Source: an uncultured Blautia sp.
Lineage (GTDB): Bacteria; Bacillota; Clostridia; Lachnospirales; Lachnospiraceae
Length of the DNA stretch: 64,000 bases
Assembly (NCBI GenBank): GCA_902476765.1
Contig: CABSEJ010000001.1
Coordinates: 10,790 to 74,789 of the forward strand
Direction: 5' to 3'
Shown here: one piece after another, positions 60,911 through 64,000 of the stretch
Numbering within the stretch: position 1 is the stretch's first letter
Layout of the letters: each line of letters opens with the position of its first letter
Made by a program: the position numbers and the translations under genes
Notes under the pieces: generated by a model
Seen by the model: only the letters and a program-made list of their open reading frames with translations
What the model was told of the DNA's origin: nothing
Database searches by the model: none

Positions 60911-63055
60911 TCACTGAATTCCCTTCATGGTAAGAGAAATTCTCTTTTTCTTTAAATCCACGCCTAAAACCTTCACGTCAACCACATCTCCCACACTGAC
61001 TGCCTCCAGAGGATGCTTGATATAACGCTCCGTCATCTGGGAAATATGCACCAGACCGTCCTGGTGTACTCCAATATCCACAAAGGCGCCGAAGTCAATA
61101 ACATTTCGCACTGTTCCCTTCAGAATCATGCCTTCCTTTAAATCCTTCATATCCAGCACATCGGTGCGGAGAATAGGCCTTGGCATCTCCTCTCTTGGGT
61201 CTCTTCCCGGCTTGGTCAGTTCCTTCACAATATCTCTCAGGGTCATCTCACCGATACCCAGCTTCTTAGCCATCTGACCGTAATCCTTCACATAATATAC
61301 AGCCGGGCCGTTGAAGATATCCTCCGGCTTCATGCCCATACCAGCCAAAAATTTCTCGGCTGCCTCATAGCTTTCCGGATGTACGCTGGTGCCGTCCAGA
61401 GGATTTTTTCCGCCCCGGATACGAAGGAATCCGGCGCACTGCTCAAAAGCCTTAGGCCCAAGCTTAGCCACCTTTAAAAGCTGTCTTCTGTCCTCAAAAC
61501 GTCCGTTTTCCTCTCTGTAGGCCACAATATTTTTAGCAATGGCCTTGCTGATTCCGGACACATACTCCAGAAGAGATACAGAGGCTGTATTCAAATCCAC
61601 TCCCACTTTATTTACGCAGTCTTCCACTACGCCGGACAGGGCTTCTCCCAGTTTTTTCTGGTTCATATCATGCTGATACTGCCCCACACCAATAGATTTG
61701 GGGTCGATTTTTACCAGCTCCGCCAGAGGGTCCTGAAGCCTTCTGGCAATAGACGCAGCGCTTCTTTGTCCCACATCAAAATTTGGAAATTCCTCGGTAG
61801 CCAGCTTACTGGCAGAGTACACGGAAGCTCCCGCCTCATTGGTAATCACATACTGGACTCTCTGGGGAATCTCCTTGAAAAGCTCTACAATCACCTGCTC
61901 GGATTCTCTGCTGGCCGTGCCGTTTCCCACAGAAAACAGAGTAATATTGTACTTTTCAATAAGCTTTTTCAGGGTTTCCTTGGCAGCGGCAATCTTGGCC
62001 GGGGTAGTGGGAGCCGTGGGGTAAATCACCGTGGTATCCAGCACCTTTCCCGTGGCATCTACAACCGCCAGCTTACATCCGGTGCGGAAAGCCGGGTCCC
62101 ATCCCAAGACCACCTGTCCTTCAATAGGAGGCTGCATGAGAAGCTGCTCCAGATTTTTCTTAAACACTTTAATAGCCCCATCCTCTGCCTTCTCCGTTAA
62201 ATCACTGCGGATTTCCCTTTCAATAGCCGGGGCAATCAGCCTGCGGTAGCTGTCCTCCAGAGTTTCTCTTAACACAGAGCCGGTGTTTGGATTCTCTTTT
62301 TTGATTACCTGCTTCTCCAGATACCGGAGAATATCCTCCTCCGGAGCTGCAATCTTCACCGTAAGGATTTTCTCCTTTTCTCCCCGGTTAATAGCCAGCA
62401 CCCTATGTCCGGCAACCTTTGAAATCGGCTCCTCATATTCATAATACATATCGTAAACCGTAGACTCCTCCGGTTTTTTCGCCGCTGCCTGCAGCAAACC
62501 GGATTTCATGGTCATGGAGCGGATACGAATCCTGTAATCCGCCTCATCGGAAATACTCTCTGCCACAATGTCCATGGCCCCGGCCAGAGCTTCCTTGGGA
62601 CTGTTCACCTCTTTCTCCGGTGAAACAAAGGCCTCCGCCTCTTCCAGCATAGTCTTTTCCGTGGCCTGGAGCAGAAGGATATTGGCCAAAGGCTCCAGGC
62701 CTTTCTCCTTAGCAATGGTAGCTCTTGTCCTTCTCTTGGGCCGGTAGGGACGGTACAAATCCTCTACCACTACCAGGGTCTGGGCTTCCAGAATCTGCTT
62801 TCTCAACTCATCGGTCAGCTTGCCCTGCTCCTCAATGCTGGACAGCACCTGGTTTTTCTTATCTTCCAGGTTTCTCAGATAATTCAGCCTCTCAAAAAGA
62901 GTTCTGAGCTGTTCGTCATTTAAGGCCCCCGTTGCCTCCTTCCGGTAACGGGAAATAAAGGGGATAGTATTCCCCTCATCTATTAACTTAACGGCAGCTT
63001 CCACCTGCCATTTTTCCACCTTTAATTCCTGTGTAATAACCTGAATAATATCCAT
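60911..63055 (-). CDS. tex: Tex family S1 RNA-binding transcription accessory protein
   Basis: 714 residues. N-terminal Tex helices (KLIDEGNTIPFISRYRKEATG), a YqgF/RNase-H-like domain (VVLGWDPAFRTGCKLAVVDA), helix-hairpin-helix units (LLEYVSGISKAIAKNIVAYR) and a C-terminal S1 domain (LKEGMILKGTVRNVIDFGAF, GLVHISQMTERYI). It binds nucleic acids and affects transcription and translation. Start 63055 follows AAGGAG; the frame is open to 63103 but that part lies in the promoter/leader. Confidence 0.96.
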   Translation of the reverse strand: MDIIQVITQELKVEKWQVEAAVKLIDEGNTIPFISRYRKEATGALNDEQLRTLFERLNYLRNLEDKKNQVLSSIEEQGKLTDELRKQILEAQTLVVVEDLYRPYRPKRRTRATIAKEKGLEPLANILLLQATEKTMLEEAEAFVSPEKEVNSPKEALAGAMDIVAESISDEADYRIRIRSMTMKSGLLQAAAKKPEESTVYDMYYEYEEPISKVAGHRVLAINRGEKEKILTVKIAAPEEDILRYLEKQVIKKENPNTGSVLRETLEDSYRRLIAPAIEREIRSDLTEKAEDGAIKVFKKNLEQLLMQPPIEGQVVLGWDPAFRTGCKLAVVDATGKVLDTTVIYPTAPTTPAKIAAAKETLKKLIEKYNITLFSVGNGTASRESEQVIVELFKEIPQRVQYVITNEAGASVYSASKLATEEFPNFDVGQRSAASIARRLQDPLAELVKIDPKSIGVGQYQHDMNQKKLGEALSGVVEDCVNKVGVDLNTASVSLLEYVSGISKAIAKNIVAYREENGRFEDRRQLLKVAKLGPKAFEQCAGFLRIRGGKNPLDGTSVHPESYEAAEKFLAGMGMKPEDIFNGPAVYYVKDYGQMAKKLGIGEMTLRDIVKELTKPGRDPREEMPRPILRTDVLDMKDLKEGMILKGTVRNVIDFGAFVDIGVHQDGLVHISQMTERYIKHPLEAVSVGDVVDVKVLGVDLKKKRISLTMKGIQ

Positions 63056-63093
63056 GTAGTCTGACTCCTTTTTCACTTTCATTTTCCTATAAC

Positions 63094-63122
63094 ACCTTAT
63101 CAATGGAGCAGAGATTTGTCAA
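63094..63122 (-). promoter_or_regulatory. Promoter of tex
   Basis: Minus strand -35 TTGACA (63117-63122), 17-bp spacer, -10 TAAGGT (63094-63099), 39 bp ahead of the start codon. The -35 is perfect and the -10 is modest. Confidence 0.6.
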
Positions 63123-63169
63123 GAATACGCCGTATATTATGCCAGTCGTTTATTTCGTCACAAAAATTT

Positions 63170-63198
63170 TTGCTTATCCCAACAAAACATGCTAAAAT
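63170..63198 (+). promoter_or_regulatory. Promoter of the right-end membrane protein gene
   Basis: -35 TTGCTT (63170-63175), 17-bp spacer, -10 TAAAAT (63193-63198), 38 bp before the ATG at 63236. It is divergent from the tex promoter. Confidence 0.65.
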
Positions 63199-63235
63199 AA
63201 TACCGAACTACTTTCGCAGAAACGAGGTTTTACAT

Positions 63236-63949
63236 ATGGAAAATCCCTACGAAGAAAACTATTACCAGCCTTACCGGCCGGAGGATGATTTGGACCCAGG
63301 GCTTCGGCAGCCTGCTCCTCCTGTTTACGATGGAAATTCCGGTATGGCTACTGTATCCTTAGTCATGGGAATTCTGGCCCTGGTTACCCTGTGCTGTATT
63401 CCCTTTGTAACGGTTATTTTTGCCGGACTGGCTATTCTGTTCTCCTGTCTGTCTAAGGGCACTTACTCCCGCCCTGGCCCGGCTAAGGCCGGAATGGCTA
63501 TAGGAGTCAGCCTACTGGCTATCTTATCTGCCCTTGTAATCGGCCTCTGCACCATAGTTTTCACCACAGCCAAGGGTCAGAGCTTCCTCCGTGATTATCT
63601 GAATCTCATTACTTCAGACCATATCACAGACCAGGACCTTTACAATTTCATACAGAAGTATGCCGGAGACCCAGACAGCTACTATAACTATGATTTTTAT
63701 CTGGACGATATATCCCCTGATGAAGATGAACAGGGCGGCTCCTATTACGATTCTTATGACTACTATAACGGAGAGCCCGGGGATAGCTACAGCCCTTACG
63801 GCGGCGGAGATGATTTTCCAGAGTATTATTTTGACGGAGAATCCCCGGAGTTTTTTGACGGCGGCCAGTTTCCGGGATACTATGACGGAGGGGATATTCC
63901 CGGCTATGACAATGGCCAGGAACCATCTGGAGGAAGTAACTTTATCTAG
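63236..63949 (+). CDS. DUF4190-like membrane protein with acidic, Tyr/Gly-rich tail
   Basis: 237 residues. The N-terminus is short and acidic (ENPYEENYYQPYRPEDDLDP). Then come two membrane spans (ATVSLVMGILALVTLCCIPF and following; AGMAIGVSLLAILSALVIGL) separated by a Gly/Pro/Lys loop, as in DUF4190 proteins. The last 80 residues are rich in Tyr, Asp, Gly and Pro (YYDSYDYYNGEPGDSY, DDFPEYYFDGE). Start 63236 follows GAGG. The TAG stop is formed by the CTAG end of a palindromic element, so the original C-terminus may have differed. Function unknown. Confidence 0.8.
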   Translation: MENPYEENYYQPYRPEDDLDPGLRQPAPPVYDGNSGMATVSLVMGILALVTLCCIPFVTVIFAGLAILFSCLSKGTYSRPGPAKAGMAIGVSLLAILSALVIGLCTIVFTTAKGQSFLRDYLNLITSDHITDQDLYNFIQKYAGDPDSYYNYDFYLDDISPDEDEQGGSYYDSYDYYNGEPGDSYSPYGGGDDFPEYYFDGESPEFFDGGQFPGYYDGGDIPGYDNGQEPSGGSNFI

Positions 63950-64000
63950 TGTACTGGCACGTTCATTTTCAGCATAATGACGTAGAATGAATTTTCATTC
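63946..64000. repeat. End of a second copy of the 165-bp palindromic element
   Basis: CTAGTGTACTGGCACGTTCA and the next 35 bases match the reverse complement of the right arm of the 52745-52909 element with three mismatches in 55. The rest of the copy lies beyond the right edge. Its first CTAG includes the stop codon of the preceding gene. Confidence 0.85.

Overview
The window reads as a chromosomal carbohydrate-utilisation region of a gut-type Clostridia, most likely a Lachnospiraceae. I infer this from protein style (NifJ, Thl/Crt/Hbd, YesMN two-component pairs, sugar ABC importers without their own ATPase, LacI/ROK/AraC regulators), strong AGGAGG-type ribosome binding sites, T-rich promoters and moderate GC. 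I cannot name the species. I see no rRNA, tRNA, CRISPR array, phage or plasmid genes.

Region A (1-14247) is an amino-sugar and mannoside locus. It holds an ABC importer (binding protein plus a permease cut by the left edge), a GH9-type hydrolase, a NagB-like deaminase and a ROK sugar kinase in one leftward operon. A divergent LacI regulator, a YheO-type PAS/HTH regulator and a DUF4127 gene follow. A rightward set of GH20 hexosaminidase, GH125 alpha-mannosidase and a TIGR00266 protein closes it. Operator-like palindromes sit on both promoters of the LacI/kinase intergenic region, and a 12-bp motif (CWKACTTTTTGT) recurs in front of several of these units.

Region B (14455-21050) is a leftward five-gene operon: ROK regulator, multi-spanning transporter, hydantoinase/oxoprolinase, small HExxH protein and FAD-dependent oxidoreductase. 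It has a near-consensus promoter embedded in repeated TAAG/CTTA sites.

Region C (21473-42316) is the most striking part. Nineteen leftward genes with gaps of 79 bp or less form one apparent operon. It starts with a PPC-domain protein and an ABC importer, continues with RraA, a TIM-barrel isomerase, a DUF5060/DUF4038 glycosidase, DhaK, DhaL, RpiB, a beta-propeller protein and a zinc dehydrogenase, and ends with NifJ, a split UxaA dehydratase, a 4-hydroxybutyryl-CoA dehydratase homologue, thiolase, crotonase and 3-hydroxyacyl-CoA dehydrogenase. The gene set suggests a route from an imported glycoside through sugar acids to acyl-CoA and acetyl-CoA. A YesM/YesN pair (42506-45851) lies immediately upstream.

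Region D (46019-54537) is a third leftward ABC operon with two VOC proteins, a Gfo/Idh/MocA oxidoreductase, an SDR and a TIM-barrel isomerase. It is divergent from an AraC regulator, and a pair of 21-bp-spaced direct repeats lies exactly where an AraC activator would bind.

Region E (54589-63949) holds a MarR-controlled heterodimeric ABC exporter whose second subunit carries a 23-nt deletion and frameshift, an aminopeptidase P, the Tex RNA-binding protein and a small membrane protein. A 165-bp palindromic, MITE-like element lies at 52745-52909, and one end of a second copy begins inside the stop codon of the last gene and runs off the right edge.
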